DNA of 64,000 nt from Datisca glomerata (taxonomy: Eukaryota > Streptophyta > Magnoliopsida > Cucurbitales > Datiscaceae): assembly GCA_003255025.1 (NCBI GenBank), contig QANY01004819.1, positions 1,054,001-1,118,000 on the forward strand. Direction: 5' to 3'. The translations under genes were made by a program, and so were the position numbers. Positions 31,913-43,835 of the stretch are shown one piece after another. Every line of letters starts with the position of its first letter. The stretch's first letter is position 1. The notes beneath the pieces are model-generated. The model worked only from the letters and a program-made list of their open reading frames with translations. It had not been told where the DNA came from and searched no databases.

Positions 31913-33882
31913 TGTAAGCCTCATCCTTCTTCTTCTGTCTTTTTTTCTCTCTAACTTTATATTTCTTTTTCTAATGTATGTTATCTCTCTCTCATAGCCC
32001 CCGATCAAACCCCTTTACTCTTCCATCATTCTCTGTGTTCCTTTCTCTTTTTGGTTCCTAGTCGCCGTTGCCGACCGTTTGCCTCTCGAATGAGTAATTT
32101 CCTTCTATTTATTCTTTTTATTTTCTTGTTTTCAATTGGACCTTAATTACCCCTTGCTCTCTCTTTGAACTCGTGCTTGTCTCTCTCTATTTTCTTTTCC
32201 TTCCAATGATAGATTCTTAATCGTTTTCTCTGGGTTGGGGCAGTGCATGGTCTTTGGTAAGCATCATTTCTCTCTCCTTCTTTCGTTTCTCTCTCGATTC
32301 CTCTCTGTTCAGAATTTAACTGGCTCAATGCGCCCAGTTCCTTGCTGACCCACCCAGAAATTAAAATATGATCCAAAGTTGACCCACCCGAACCAGTTCA
32401 GTTGAACTGAACTGGTTCAATTGAACAAGACTGGACCAAACCGGCCTAACCAAACTAGATTGAATCGGCCGAAATGAACCAGGCTGATCCATTGTCTCAA
32501 CTGAACTGATCTGAACCGTTCTGACCAGATTGGTGCCCAATTTATTTTCACCATTTCCGACTTCCTATTTATTATAAAATTATACTTAATATAATGTATT
32601 AATATTTGACTATTTAATGATCTGAGATATTTAGATTTCAGGTTAATAATTGTTTAATTTCTTTTATACCAGTCCACATAAGTGAAATTACATGGTGATA
32701 ACGCTCCCACGTTATGATAAATATGTTTTCACATTTAATATTACTTGATTTTATTATTTATGATACCTTACATGTGATCAAGAGTTTCATATATTTCATG
32801 TATCATGATATTGTGATCAAGTTAATTACCACATGATGTATGGATTATGATTGTTTAAGTTACATGTATTGGTTATAATATATGTCTTTAGAACATGTTA
32901 CATGCTTACTCATGCATATGTAATAATGTGAATTATGAAGTTAACTCAAGCAAAGTGATAAGTAAACAAGAGGTAGACTTAGTCACGTCCCTTATCAAAT
33001 AGCCATACTATTCACGTCATGTTATTAGCTATATGGTTGAGTGTCGCTATGTTCATATTAGCGTCCTTAAGGTCCAGATAACGTTAAGGGATACTAGCTT
33101 CAGGACATCCATTATGTCATATTCAAGGTCACGTTACAAGTTATTTTCAAGTTCAAGTTTAAGTGTAAAACAGTTCTGGTTAGATTGTTAATAGGGGGAT
33201 ATGCCTAATCAAGTTATGATCAATCAAGTACAAGTATAAATACATGTTCAAGTTACACAGCAACCATGAAATATGATTAGCTAAGACACGTTCAAATACT
33301 TTATGAAAATATTTTATCAATAATTCATCAAGTGAATACGTTAAATTATAATTACATGTGTCATTTGGTTGAGTTCATGACATGTGATGCTTATCACTAT
33401 GTGAGTTTATTTGATGAGTATTTTAAAATACGCACCCCCATAGTTGATTATGTTGCAGGTGATTGTGAGCAGCATGAGTGAGAGATTGTCATAGCCAACT
33501 ATCCTAATATTGAACCCATGAGTCTCAATTTATGAATAATTTCAAGAGATTAGAAATAAATTTTCATTAAGTTACAGTTGTTTCAACAATTTAACAATTT
33601 ATGATTTACCATGTTATATATTACGATCATGTGTTGGATTCTTATGTTTTATGGATTTCTCATGTTGACTTTAATTTGAATTTTAATACGAAATTTATTA
33701 CGGTTTATTAAATAAGATTTTATGACAATCTAATGCTTCTATTATTTAGTGTTAAAGTTTTTCTAATGTAAAATTAGGGTTTTCAATTTAGAAATTGCTC
33801 AAATTATGGTTTCAATTGAATTGAAAATTTTAAATTATGAAATTACATGTAAGTTTAACCCTCGGAGATCAGAGCATTACAT
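31913..33882 (+). repeat. Probable Ty3/gypsy (Tekay/Del-like) solo LTR, boundaries uncertain
   Basis: Ends ..CTCGGAGATCAGAGCATTACA, like the GGGCRTTACA 3' end common to plant gypsy LTRs (recall). It carries a pyrimidine-rich leader (31910-32320), AACTGAACYGGTT repeats (32340-32530), and a TTGCAGGTGATTGTGAGCAG segment near 33455, an arrangement typical of these LTRs. TGTAAGCC at 31913 pairs with the terminal TTACA, but flanking bases show no target duplication, so the left end is a guess. No PBS follows, hence solo LTR or fragment. Confidence 0.4.
32390..32418. other. Near-perfect palindrome
   Basis: GAACCAGTTCAGTT-G-AACTGAACTGGTTC: 14-bp arms with a single-base centre, inside an AACTGAACYGGTT-rich low-complexity stretch. 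Confidence 0.7.
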
Positions 33883-34139
33883 AGACGCTACATGACTCGT
33901 ATATCAAAAGGAACAATCAAGCAAGAAATAATTTTGTCTTGACTTGTCCCGTCCCGTCCCGCCAAGAGTAAAAATCCCATCTCGTCCCGCTCAGTTTCGG
34001 ACGGTTTTTCAGGACAAGTAGGGTTTTTCATAACGGTTGCACAGCCCTTCCTGGCGTTTGCTGCGCTAGCTACTTTGATGCTTTTTTGGTCTATTGCCCA
34101 GCTAAAGATGACGCAACAATGGTGGTTGTTTTACGCAAA

Positions 34140-34978
34140 AGTCTTGAGATTTTTCCCGTTCACAGGACTTTCCCGTTCTCGAGATTTTTACCGTTCTCAA
34201 GACTTTTACCGGTCTCAGGACTTTCCCGGTCTTAGGACTTTCCCGTTCTAAGGGCTTTCCTGTTCTCAAGACTTTTCCCGTTCTCAGGACTTTCCAGGTC
34301 TTAGGACTTTCCCGTTATCGAGATTTTTCTGTTCTCAAGATTTTTCCCGTTCTCAGTATTTTCCCGTTCTCGAGAAACTTTTCGTTCTCAATACTCCCCA
34401 TTCTAGAGACACTTTATGTTCTCAGGACTTTTCCTATGGTCACGATAATTTTGTTCCCATTTCAAGCTAATTCTGTTCTCAAGACTTTTCTCGTTATCAG
34501 GACTTTTCATGTTCTCAAGATTTTTCCGGTTTTCAAGACTTTCCCAGTCTCAGGACTTTCCCATTCTCGAAACTTTCCCGTTCTTAGGATTTTTTCCCAC
34601 TCTCAGGACTTTTCTCGGTCTCAGGACTTTTCATTCCTTGAGACTTTTTCTGTTTTCAAGTCATTTCAACTCAAAACTTTAAATCAAATTAACACTCAAA
34701 AATTTGTTTATCACAAGTCAAATAAGTTCTCCCCTTCTTTTTTTTTTAAGTTGATCATGTTGTAAAATAAATAAGCCAATCGAATATGCAAGGAACGAGT
34801 TTACCATTTTCTGTTCCGCTTTCAGTTTTGTACTTGTTGTCATTCCTATCTCTGCTTCCAACCCATTATCATTTATGTTCCCGCTTTCATTGTTGAGGGG
34901 GGTGTTTGATGTGGTTTTTGGCATTTTGGGAGGGATTTTTTTTGAGTTTTTCTCTCACTCTCAATGATAGCACCAAAA
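34140..34978 (-). mobile_element. Partial second internal region of the LTR element (tandem copy)
   Basis: Repeats the sequence left of the right LTR (38520-39313): minisatellite A (34147-34665), then AACTCAAAACTTTAAATCAA, then a Gag-like start on the minus strand (MPKTTSNTPLNN.. from 34924), then a sequence on the minus strand resembling a PBS (TTTTGGTGCTATCATTGAG) next to the LTR. Because it sits outside the 3' LTR of the 34979-40515 element, the locus has the order LTR-internal-LTR-internal, as produced by unequal recombination. It ends abruptly near 34140 without an LTR. Confidence 0.65.
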
Positions 34979-36285
34979 TGTAAATATTTTTTTGGGTATG
35001 GAGAATACTCTAAAAACGAGTAATAAAGATCATAATTTAAAGTGAGAATAAGAGAATAAAGAAATCATCATTTATGTGGAAAATCCTTAAAGGGAAGAAA
35101 AATCACAGAAAGATTGTTGATATTCATTTGTGTAAATAATTTTACATAGTTGTTTATATGAGAAAAAAGGAAGGACAGTGCATTTAGTTGAGGTTTGTTT
35201 AGGTCTCTCCCTTTTCTTTTTACATGAGCTTGTACTTATAGGGCTGATGATGATAATAATAATAATCAAAATATCATATGAGGTCAGGCCTAGGATAACA
35301 CTCATTCGTGAGATCCCCTTTCTTCTTTATCTTGCATCTGTCACACTCAGCCGCCCATCAATCACTACCACATGGTAGTTCCCTGTGGTTCCGAGCCAAT
35401 TAGTCAAAATAACTTAGTGACTGACTAATATGTCTTGTCTAAGTGATACAGCTTACGCAATCAATCTCAGCCACTTGACTGTCAATCTGAACCCTCATTT
35501 TTGTTTTAATGTTATGTTATGTCCAAGAGGTAATGATTCCCCGTTCCTGAGATGTCGGTTCCCGTTCTTGAAGTGATGATCCCTGTTCTTGTGATGTTGG
35601 TTCCCGTTCTAGACACGATGATCTCCCATTCTCAAGATGTCAGTTCCTATTCTAAAGGTGATGATATCCCGTTCTTAAGATATCGATTCTCATTCTATAG
35701 GCGATGATTTACCGTTCTCGAGACATCGATTCCCTTTCTGAAGGCGATGATATCCAGTTCTTGAGATGTCGGTTCCCATTCTAGAGGTGATGATCTCTCA
35801 TTCTCGAGACGTCGATTCCCGTTTTGAAAGTGATGATTTCCCGTCCTTAAGATTTTGGTTCTCTTTCTGGATGTGATGATCTCTTATTCTCGAGACGTTG
35901 ATTCCCGTTCTGGAAGCGATGATCTCCCGTTCTTAAAGCGATGATCTCCCATTCTTGAGATATCAGTTCTCATTTTGGAGGCGATGATCTCATATTCCTG
36001 AGATGCTGGTTCCTGTTCTAGAGGCGATGATTTCCCATTGGCGAGATGTCAATTCCCGTTTTGGATGCGATGATCTCCCATTCTCGAGATGTCAATTCTC
36101 ATTCTGGAGGCGATGATCTGCCGTTCTCGAGATGTTGATTCTTGTTCTGGAAGCGATGATCTCCCGTTCATGAGATGTTTCACAACTTCAGCCAGTCATT
36201 AGTGTATGCTTTCTCGATGCTTCTCCTGAGTCTTGGGTGAGTCTCTTTTGTTCCACGTGGGAGTGATGTATTTTTTACATGTTCA
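34979..36285 (-). repeat. LTR (left copy) of non-autonomous LTR element
   Basis: Plus-strand TGTAAATATTTTTTTGGGTA to ..TTTTTTACATGTTCA. Matches 39314-40515 throughout. To its right lies TTTACCCCCTCA (36286-36297), a polypurine tract on the minus strand. It contains GATGATGATAATAATAAT (about 35246), GGTCAGGCCTAGGAT and CAGCCGCCCATCAATC, and a 43-bp minisatellite at 35573-36178. 1,307 bp; the difference from the right LTR is mostly repeat number. Confidence 0.75.
35573..36178. repeat. 43-bp minisatellite B (left LTR), ~14 units
   Basis: Units begin GATGATCTCCCGTTCTCGAG, continue ATGTCGGTTCCCGTTCTGGA and end GGC; each thus contains CCCGTTCT twice. Units are contiguous without spacers and differ at many positions. 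One short 22-bp unit occurs near 35930. Confidence 0.85.
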
Positions 36286-37278
36286 TTTACCCCCTCATTG
36301 TGCTTCGGTGGAGTTCGTCGAAATGCAATGAATGCTTCCAACACATGTCTAATTTTGGTAGTTGTGATTCTCTCTTTTTTTTTATAGAGTCTTCGGTCTA
36401 GATCCTATCATGTGTCATGTGAGATTTTACCTATCCATTATGAGAGAAAGACTTTAGGTTCAAAATAAGAACCACGGTCCTATTTTGGCCTTGATTTTCA
36501 GGATCATCTGCTAAGTTTCAAGAAAATTTCATCTTTGCTTTCTTCAGTTGTTTCCATTTTGAATTATTTGAACATTGTCTGATCCGTTTAAACAAGGATA
36601 TCTTTGTTTTCAAGTTTCTGATTTTCTTTTGAGAACGATGTCTGTGGATACTCTCAAGGACTTAGGCTCCTTTCATGGAGTCATGCGTTTTGCTTTCCTA
36701 CGGGCTCATCGATAGAGTTTCCCCAATTTCTTTATCTTTCATTTTCCTTCTCTCGTAAGATAAGATCTATGACATGAATATTGTACAAGAATAACATAAT
36801 ATTTGAAATGAGTAAGGAGCGAGTGTACCATTTCATAATTTCATTGCAAGAGCTTGAGTTTGATGCCCCACTTTTATTGGTAGAATTTTTTCCATTTTCC
36901 TTCATACGGACTTATTGGTAGAGCTTCTCCCGTTTCCTTATTTTCTTTTTCTGTTCTCAATTTTCTCCTTCCTTTTCTCGCTCCTTTTTCCTTTACTCCT
37001 GGTCGTCTTTTGCTCAGCTCGGTTCTTTAGCTCTTCTTTTCTGTCCTTCTTTACTCATCTCTTCTTTTCTCAACATTTCTTTACTGAGCTGAAAGTATTT
37101 CCTTAACTTCTTTTCTTTTCCGTTCTGAAGTTCTTTTCTCAACTTTTTTTCTTTTCTGTTCTGAAGTCATTTCTTTTTCAGTTTTCCAGAATTTCCCGTT
37201 ATAAAGACGTTCCTTCTTACATTTTGTTCCATCCTTTGCGTGTTTTTCTTCTTGGCTTTTTTTGTTTATTTTTCATAT

Positions 37279-37895
37279 ATTAGAGAGAAGGTTTTTCCCG
37301 CTCTCAAGGATTTGGGCATCTAGGACACCGACCAATTTACCACTTTTTAGAGAGAGTTTTTCTCGCTCTCAAGGGCTTAGGAATCTAGGCCGACGACCGT
37401 TTTTTCACATTTTAGAGAGAAAGTTTTCTTACTCTCAAGGGCTTAGGCATAGGCCGCTGACATTTTTTCCACATTTTAGAGAGAATATTTTTCCCGCTTT
37501 CAAGAGCTTAGGCATCTAGGCCGCCGACCTTTTTTTCACTTTTTAGAGATAAGAGTTTTCTAGCTCTCAAAGGCTTGGGCATCTAGGCGGCCGACCTTTA
37601 AACTAAATTTTAGAGATAAGATTTTTCCCGCTCTCAAGAGCTTAGGCATCTAGGCCACCGACCTTTTTTTCACTTTTTAGAGAGAATGTTTTTCCCGCTC
37701 TCAAGGGCTTGGACATTTAGGCCACCGATCTTTTTTCCACTTTTTAGAGAGAAGATTTTTCCTGCTCTTAAGGGCTTCAAGTATCTAGGCCGTCAACCTT
37801 TTTATCACTTTTTAGGGAGAATGTTTTTCCCGCTCTCAAGGGCTTAGGCATCTAGGCCGCCGACCATTTTTTCACATTTTAGAGAGAATGTTTTA
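37279..37895. repeat. ~65-bp minisatellite C, about nine units
   Basis: Units read TTTTAGAGAGAATGTTTTTC, then CCGCTCTCAAGGGCTTAGGC, ATCTAGGCCGCCGACC and TTTTTTTCAC. The CCCGCTCTCAAGGGCTT core resembles the unit of minisatellite A (CCCGTTCTCAAGGACTTT). Confidence 0.85.
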
Positions 37896-38571
37896 TCTTT
37901 AATAAATCTTCAAAGAATGGTGATTCCAAATCCAGCCCCGTCTGAAAGCCAGTCTCGTTACTTTGTCATCACAGCTTTCCACTTTGGCCATTTCCGTCTA
38001 GAATCTATGATGTATTCCTGAAGTGTTTCTTTTTCCTTTTGAGAACAATGTCCTTAGACACACCCAAGGACTTAGGCTCCCTTCATGGAACCATGGCCCC
38101 GTTTTTATTTTATTCAGAGAGTAGGACTTATGACCTACCCATTCCAAGGATTTATGCCCTTAGTTCCTTCTGAGAGTAGGATTTATGAACTGCCCCTCCC
38201 AAGGACTTATGCTCTTAACTTATTCTGAGAGTATGACTTATAAACTCCCCTTCCTAAGAACTTATGCCCTTAATTCCATTGTCAAAGAAGAGAGAGTTGA
38301 CAGCCTGCACGTTATCATACTATAAGTTTTGATTGAGAGCTTCAAATTGAATTATTTGAGATTCTTCAATAAGTAGACTTATGTATCTTCCTGATGATAT
38401 AAGATTCACCGTATAGTTAGCTTCCAATAAATAAACTTTAATTATTGAATTTGATCGTTCTGGATAGTTTGCTTTCCTGAGCAGCCATTTTCTATTCCAT
38501 TTCCATTTTCATTTTATGTTCCAGTTGCCAAGCTAATTCTGTTCTCGTTCTCAAGCTAATTTCATTCCCGT

Positions 38572-39006
38572 TCTCGAGACTTTTCCCATTCTCATGACTT
38601 TTCCTGGTCTCAAGACTTTCCCGATCTTAGGACTTTCACGTTCTTGGGACTTTTCCGTTCTAAGGGCTTTCTTGTTCTCGAGACTTTTCCGTTCTAAGGG
38701 ATTTCCCGTTCTCGAGACTTTTCCCATTCTTAGAACTTTCCCGATATTAGGACTTTCTCATTATCGAGACTTTTCCATTCTCAGGAATTTTTCCCGTACT
38801 CAGTATTTTCCCGTTCTCAAGACATTTTCCATTCACAGTACTCCCCATTGTTGAGACACTTTCCATTCTCTGGACTTTTATTGTTGTCAAGCTAATTCCG
38901 TTTCCGTTCTCAAACTAGTTCCATTCTCGAGACTTTTCCCGTTCTCAGGACTTTTCCCGGTCTCAGGACTTTTCGTTTCTCGAGACTTTTTCTGTTCTCA
39001 AGTCAT
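38572..39006. repeat. ~18-20 bp minisatellite A (right copy)
   Basis: Repeats of ACTTTTCCCGTTCTCGAG / ACTTTCCCGGTCTTAGG. Left counterpart at 34147-34665. Reading frames through it give Phe/Ser/Arg-rich repeats and are not genes. Confidence 0.85.
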
Positions 39007-39313
39007 TTCAACTCAAAACTTTAAATCAAATTAAAACTCAAAACTTTATTTATCATGAGTCAAATACCTTCTCCCCATTTTTTTAAGTTGATAATGATGT
39101 AAAAGAAATAAGCCAATTGAATATGCAAGGAACCAGCTTACTATTTTCTGTTCCGTTTCTAGTTTTGTACTTGTTCTCATTCCTATCTCTGCTTCCAATC
39201 CATTGTCGTTTATGTTCCTGCTTTCATTGTTGATGGGTCGTTTGATTTGGTTTTTGATATTTTAGGACGGATTTCTTTGAGTTTTTCTCTCACTCTTAAT
39301 GAAAGCACTAAAA

Positions 39314-40515
39314 TGTAAAGCTTTTTTCAGTATAGAGAATCCTCTACGAATGAATAATAAAGATCATAACTTAAAGAGAGAATGAGAGAATAAAGACACC
39401 ATCATTTACGTGGAAAACCCTTAAAGGGAAGAAAAATCACGTGAAAATTGTTGATATTCATTTGTGTAAGGGATTTTACATAGTGGTTGATGAGAGAAGA
39501 GAGGAAGGGCAATGTCTTTAGTTGAGGTTTGCTTAGGTCTCACCCTTTTTATTTTTAAATGAGCTTATACTTAGAGGCCTGATGATGATAATAATAATAA
39601 AAATAATAGAAATATCAGATGAGGTCAGGCCTAGGATCACACTCATTCGTGGGATCCCCTTTCTTTTTTATCTTGCATCTGTCACACTCAGCCGCCCATC
39701 AATCGCTACCATATGACAATTCCCTATGGTTCTAAGCCAATTAGTCAGAACCACTTGGTGACTGACCAATCTGTCTTATCCAAGTGATGCAGCTTGCCCA
39801 ATCAATTACAGCCACTTCACTGTCACTCTAAACCCTCCTTTCCGTTCTGATGTTCAGTCATGTCCAGGAGGTAATGATTCTTTGTCTCAAGATGTCGGTT
39901 CCCGTTCTTAAAATGATGATCCCCTTTCTTGTGTTGTTGGTTCCTGTTCTAGAGGCGATGATCTCCCATTCTCGACATGTCAATTCTCGTTCAGGAGGCG
40001 ACGATCTCTCATTCTCGAGATGCTAGTTCTCATTCTGGAGGCGATGATCTTCTGTTCTCGAGATGTCGGTTCCCATTTTGGAGGCGATGATCTCCCGTTC
40101 TCGGGACGTTAATTCTAATTTTGGAAGTGATGATCTCCCGTTCTCGAGATGTCAGTTCTTGTTCTGGAGACGATGATCTTTCATTCTCGAGACGTCTGCT
40201 CCCATTCTAGAAGCGATGATGTCCCGTTCTTGAGATGTCAGTTCTCGTTCTTGAGGCGATGATGTCCCTTCCTCGAGACGTCGTTCCTGTTCTGGAGGCG
40301 ATGATCTCTCATTCTCGATATGTCAGTTCTTATTCTAGAGGCGATGATCTCTCGTTCTCGAGATGTCGGTTCTCATTCTGGAAGCGATGATCTCCCATTC
40401 TCGAGATGTTTCACAACTTCAGCCAGTCATCCATTTTGCTTTCACGACACTTCTCATATGTCCTGGGTGAGTCCCTTTTGTTCAACGTGGCAGTGAAGTA
40501 ATTTTTACCTGTTCA
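39314..40515 (-). repeat. LTR (right copy) of non-autonomous LTR element
   Basis: Plus-strand TGTAAAGCTTTTTTCAGTAT to ..TTTTTACCTGTTCA, clearly homologous to 34979-36285. Being next to the PBS-like sequence on its left, it is the 5' LTR of a minus-strand element. The 43-bp minisatellite occupies 39914-40410 with about 11-12 units. The outer flank is CAACT (40516-40520); a partner target duplication cannot be seen because the other end is a tandem partial copy. Confidence 0.75.
39914..40410. repeat. 43-bp minisatellite B (right LTR), 11-12 units
   Basis: Same unit as 35573-36178 (GATGATCTCCCGTTCTCGAG ... GGAGGC). By orientation it lies toward the 5' end of the LTR, where a promoter/enhancer (U3) would be. 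Confidence 0.85.
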
Positions 40516-41922
40516 CAACTAAAGACGACCTCTTAGGTTTATCCATTTTTCATTTTTTTTTCTTTATATTCATATGATAATTATGATATAAGATTCTTTT
40601 GTTAATCTGTTAATTTTTTAATATAGTTGTAAAGCAATTTAATTGAGAATATATATATATATGAAGTTGGGTATGGAGTCTCAACTTGCGCCAAATGTCA
40701 ATCTTCTTTGCCTCTTATTGCGCCAAGTGTCAACATATCCAACTTTTTATATTTAGTGATTTAATAGAATTGCACATTTATTGTATACAAATCACGTATT
40801 TAATTATCTATTGTAAATTTATATAAGTCCCATATAATTTTTAAGTACATTAGTCATACAGTTAATAAGAATTGAATATCAATAATTAGTTTCGTTATAG
40901 TATTTGAGACTCTGAAACTATGAACATATATAAGATTTTGATTTGTTCATATGTTTTATGGTAGAAAATTGTAATAGAAAACAATTGAGCTTTAATCAAA
41001 ATTAATATATTGACGGATACATAGTGTTATATATACTTTTGAAGGTATCTGTAAAAATAATAGTTATTCTATTTAATTGTAGGTAAAAAAAATTAAATGA
41101 TAATTATATGTAAATTTGGGTATGAAGGGGTTATAATGTGTCATTGTACTGTATAATTGATATATTAAATTCAAGTATATATATAATTTAGAATGAGTTA
41201 GTAGTGAATCAGATAAAATAGTTTTTTCAAAACTCACAAACAAAGTAAATTTTAGAAAATGAAGTCCAACTACTTAGTTCTTAAACTGCATAAATTATCT
41301 TTAGTCAATAGATTAAAAATAAAGTTAATGTTAAAATGAATTATTAGTTTTATCGATTTTTAAACAAGCAATTCGTGTAACTAATAACTAATTTAATAAG
41401 TATAATGAAGCAATAAGTTTAAACCCACCACATGGAAAAATTTAAATGCACTACTTAAGTAGCAATTACAAATTTGTTAAAAAAAATCGGCAGTTACAAG
41501 ATAGATTTTGAAATAGTTAAAATTAATCATTTGTAAAAATAAATATTAAGATAAATGAAATGAAATAAAATTATTAATAAATGAGTAAGTTTAAATGTCA
41601 TAAATTATCCATTGGAATTAAACAATTAACAAGAAAGTAACTACGAAAGAAAAATATGTGGTTATAAAATTTTCTGTAAATCGAAAGACGGTTCAAAGAA
41701 ATATTGTAATCTCTAATACTTTTAAAGGATTATAAAATTGGAAAACATTTTATAAACCATCACATCCAACATTTTAACAATAATTTATAAAAACATCCTA
41801 TTCCTCACTACTCTTTATTCAATACTACATATGATTACTATTGTATCCTTTGAATTAATTATAACACCTAAAGTAACCTGCTTTCTAACAATTGAATTTA
41901 AATTAGATAAAAAAACAATTGA
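40516..41922. other. AT-rich DNA; first part repeated at 56735-56870
   Basis: 40516-40645 (CTAAAGACGACCTCTTAGGT, TTCTTTTGTTAATCTGTTA) matches 56735-56870, which lies beyond copy 2 of the segmental duplication. Two GCGCCAARTGTCAA words occur near 40690 and 40725. The rest is AT-rich without coding pattern. Confidence 0.5.
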
Positions 41923-42861
41923 ATTTTTTTTTGTCAATGAAAATGCCTCGGACAAACCCCGAAGCAAACAAAAAACCAGATATTAGAGAATATCAGAGAG
42001 CCATAATGGCAGAGCTAAGCTCCACTCCTCACTATACTCCCTAAACCCCAAGACTGCAACATTGTGAGCTACCTTATTCCGTTCTCTAGCAACGTGAAAC
42101 CGCTCCACCTTGGCAAGTCTCCAGATGAAGAATATCTGTTATGATCGAAACACTGCCACCTCTCCTCCCATGCATGCCTTTGATCGTGTTATCACCTCCA
42201 CGGAGTCATAGAAAACTTGAATAGCTTCCTCTTTTAGCATACCACACCACTCCAAGCCCCATAGAATAGCTAGAGCCTCTACAGAAAAAATATCTTCAAT
42301 GTTTTTAATAAAATTACAGCCGATACTAGAGATGTAGCCATCCGGATCTCTAAGGATAAACCCCAGCCCCCCACAGCCATTTACCCACGCGGCATCAGTC
42401 CAGAGGTTCCAGGTACGTGCATGAGATGGGTAACCCACTGTGTCACGAGTTGAAGGAACCTGCGGCTGTCTCGGGTTGTTAAACTCCTTCGTCCGATGGA
42501 ACTCCTGGAAGTGTTCTTCAGCTTTGGAGATTGCTTCCGTCAGATTGCATAAAATGTCATTAAAGCAAACACTATTACAAACTTTCCAAATCCTCCAAAA
42601 CCCGAACCCAATCCAAGAGAGCATACTGGAATCCTTTATCTCCCCCATCGACATGATCAGATTTTTCCAGCAAGAGAAAAAATCATCACCTACGATCAAA
42701 TCTGTTCTCAGTCCAAAAGGGCTTCCGAACTAGAAGATTGGGCGAAGGGGCACCGAAACATCACATGAACTCCAGATTCTACTTCCTGCCCTCAAATGGA
42801 ACATTTAGGATCAATATTGAGACCTCTCCTACACAAGTTTGTTTTGAAAGCCACGGAACCC
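41923..42861 (-). pseudogene. LINE (L1-type) 3' part: zinc-finger end, RNase H, poly(A)
   Basis: Minus strand. 42860-42700 continues the zf-RVT region (RRGLNIDPKCSI, GQEVESGVHVMFRCPFAQ) with stops. The RNase H domain has the first Asp in WTDAAWVNGCGGLGFILRD, then VEALAILWGLEW, FYDSVEVI and the C-terminal VERFHVARERNKVAHNVA, ending ..LPLWLSDIL-stop at 41983. A TAA at 42139-42141 interrupts the domain in frame. An A tract (T8 on plus, about 41923-41932) after the stop fits a LINE 3' tail. The upstream half lies at 47686-48012, beyond the inserted CACTA element. Confidence 0.85.
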
Positions 42862-42869
42862 CACTACAA

Positions 42870-43275
42870 GAAAAACCGTCTACGCCGACGGTCAGTAGTG
42901 TCTACGACTATGATTTGTAACCGTCGGAAGAGATACGGCGATGGTTAAAGAACCGTCAAGATTGCTGCCGTCTGGATTGAATTACTGAGGGTTTTAACAA
43001 CCGTCGGAGGAACATCACGACAGAGATTCTACCGCGACAGTTTTTTGTCATTGACGACGGTTTAAAACCGTCGCAATTTATCTATTCTGATGGTTTACTT
43101 GAATCATCGTACTTACCAATTTTTTTACCACATCAAGAACCGTCGCTAAAGATGGAGTATAACTGTGACGGTTCGAAAATCGTCGCTAAAGATGGAGTAT
43201 AACTGTGACGGTTCGAAAACCGTCGCTAATTTGTCCTCGGTCACTTTTTTACGGTGGTTCTTAATCCGTCGCAAA
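42870..43275. repeat. CACTA subterminal repeats with a 40-bp tandem duplication
   Basis: More than ten AACCGTCG / CGACGGTT motifs in both orientations. 43141-43180 and 43181-43220 are a near-perfect 40-bp direct duplication beginning CGTCGCTAAAGATGGAGTAT, followed by a third partial start at 43221. Probably binding sites for the element's DNA-binding protein (inference from En/Spm). Confidence 0.75.
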
Positions 43276-43835
43276 AAACACTGCTTTCACAATTTCCTTC
43301 CTACTTCTACTCATTTCCAAAAATTTCTGCATATTAACAATTGAAAAAATAGTAAGAAAAGACAGGTTTCGAGGGCGAATGGCCGAAAATATTTTTATTT
43401 ACAAAATTGCCAAAATATGATCATGATAAATAAAATATTTACTAAATTACATAGTTGTAAATACATTATATATCATATTTCGGCTATTTTTAAAAAAAAT
43501 TCTTGACATTTTTAGGAAATGGACCATTTTTGCAGTTCTCCCTTAACAATTTTAACATGATATATATTCTCACAATAGTCAGCAGTATCATCATATATAT
43601 TTACAGAATGAGTAATTATAAAGCATCAAGTCATTAATTAGATATCTAAAATATAATAGATTATCAATACAAATTATCCAATGAGTTTAAAGTATGAAAT
43701 TTTGAAATAATAAAATATTTCATAAGTATTAAATAATGTTAAACACTTAAGGCTACTCTGGTCTTTACGAGAGTCTTGTATAAACTTCATAATTAAGTTT
43801 AGATGAGAGCGTATCTCTGAATATTCAGCCTGCAC

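Larger units (their letters stand above)
36286..39313 (-). mobile_element. Internal region of non-autonomous LTR element, no pol
   Basis: 3.03 kb between the two LTRs. On the minus strand it starts with a PBS-like TTTTAGTGCTTTCATTAAGAG and a short decayed Gag-like start, then minisatellite A (38572-39006), three ~60 bp units GAGAGTAGGACTTATGAAC.. (38118-38280), minisatellite C (37279-37895), and CT-rich DNA (36900-37200), ending in the polypurine tract. No protease, RT, RNase H or integrase motif was found in any frame, so it must depend on another element. LARD-like in concept; family unknown, gypsy-type guessed from the PBS. Confidence 0.7.

Noticed and set aside
35573..36178. CRISPR-like regular repeats
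   Set aside because: The 43-bp units are contiguous with no unique spacers, diverged from each other, and lie in a plant LTR; this is a minisatellite.
36915..37519. Phe/Leu-rich plus-strand ORFs
   Set aside because: Low-complexity translation of CT-rich DNA and of minisatellite C.
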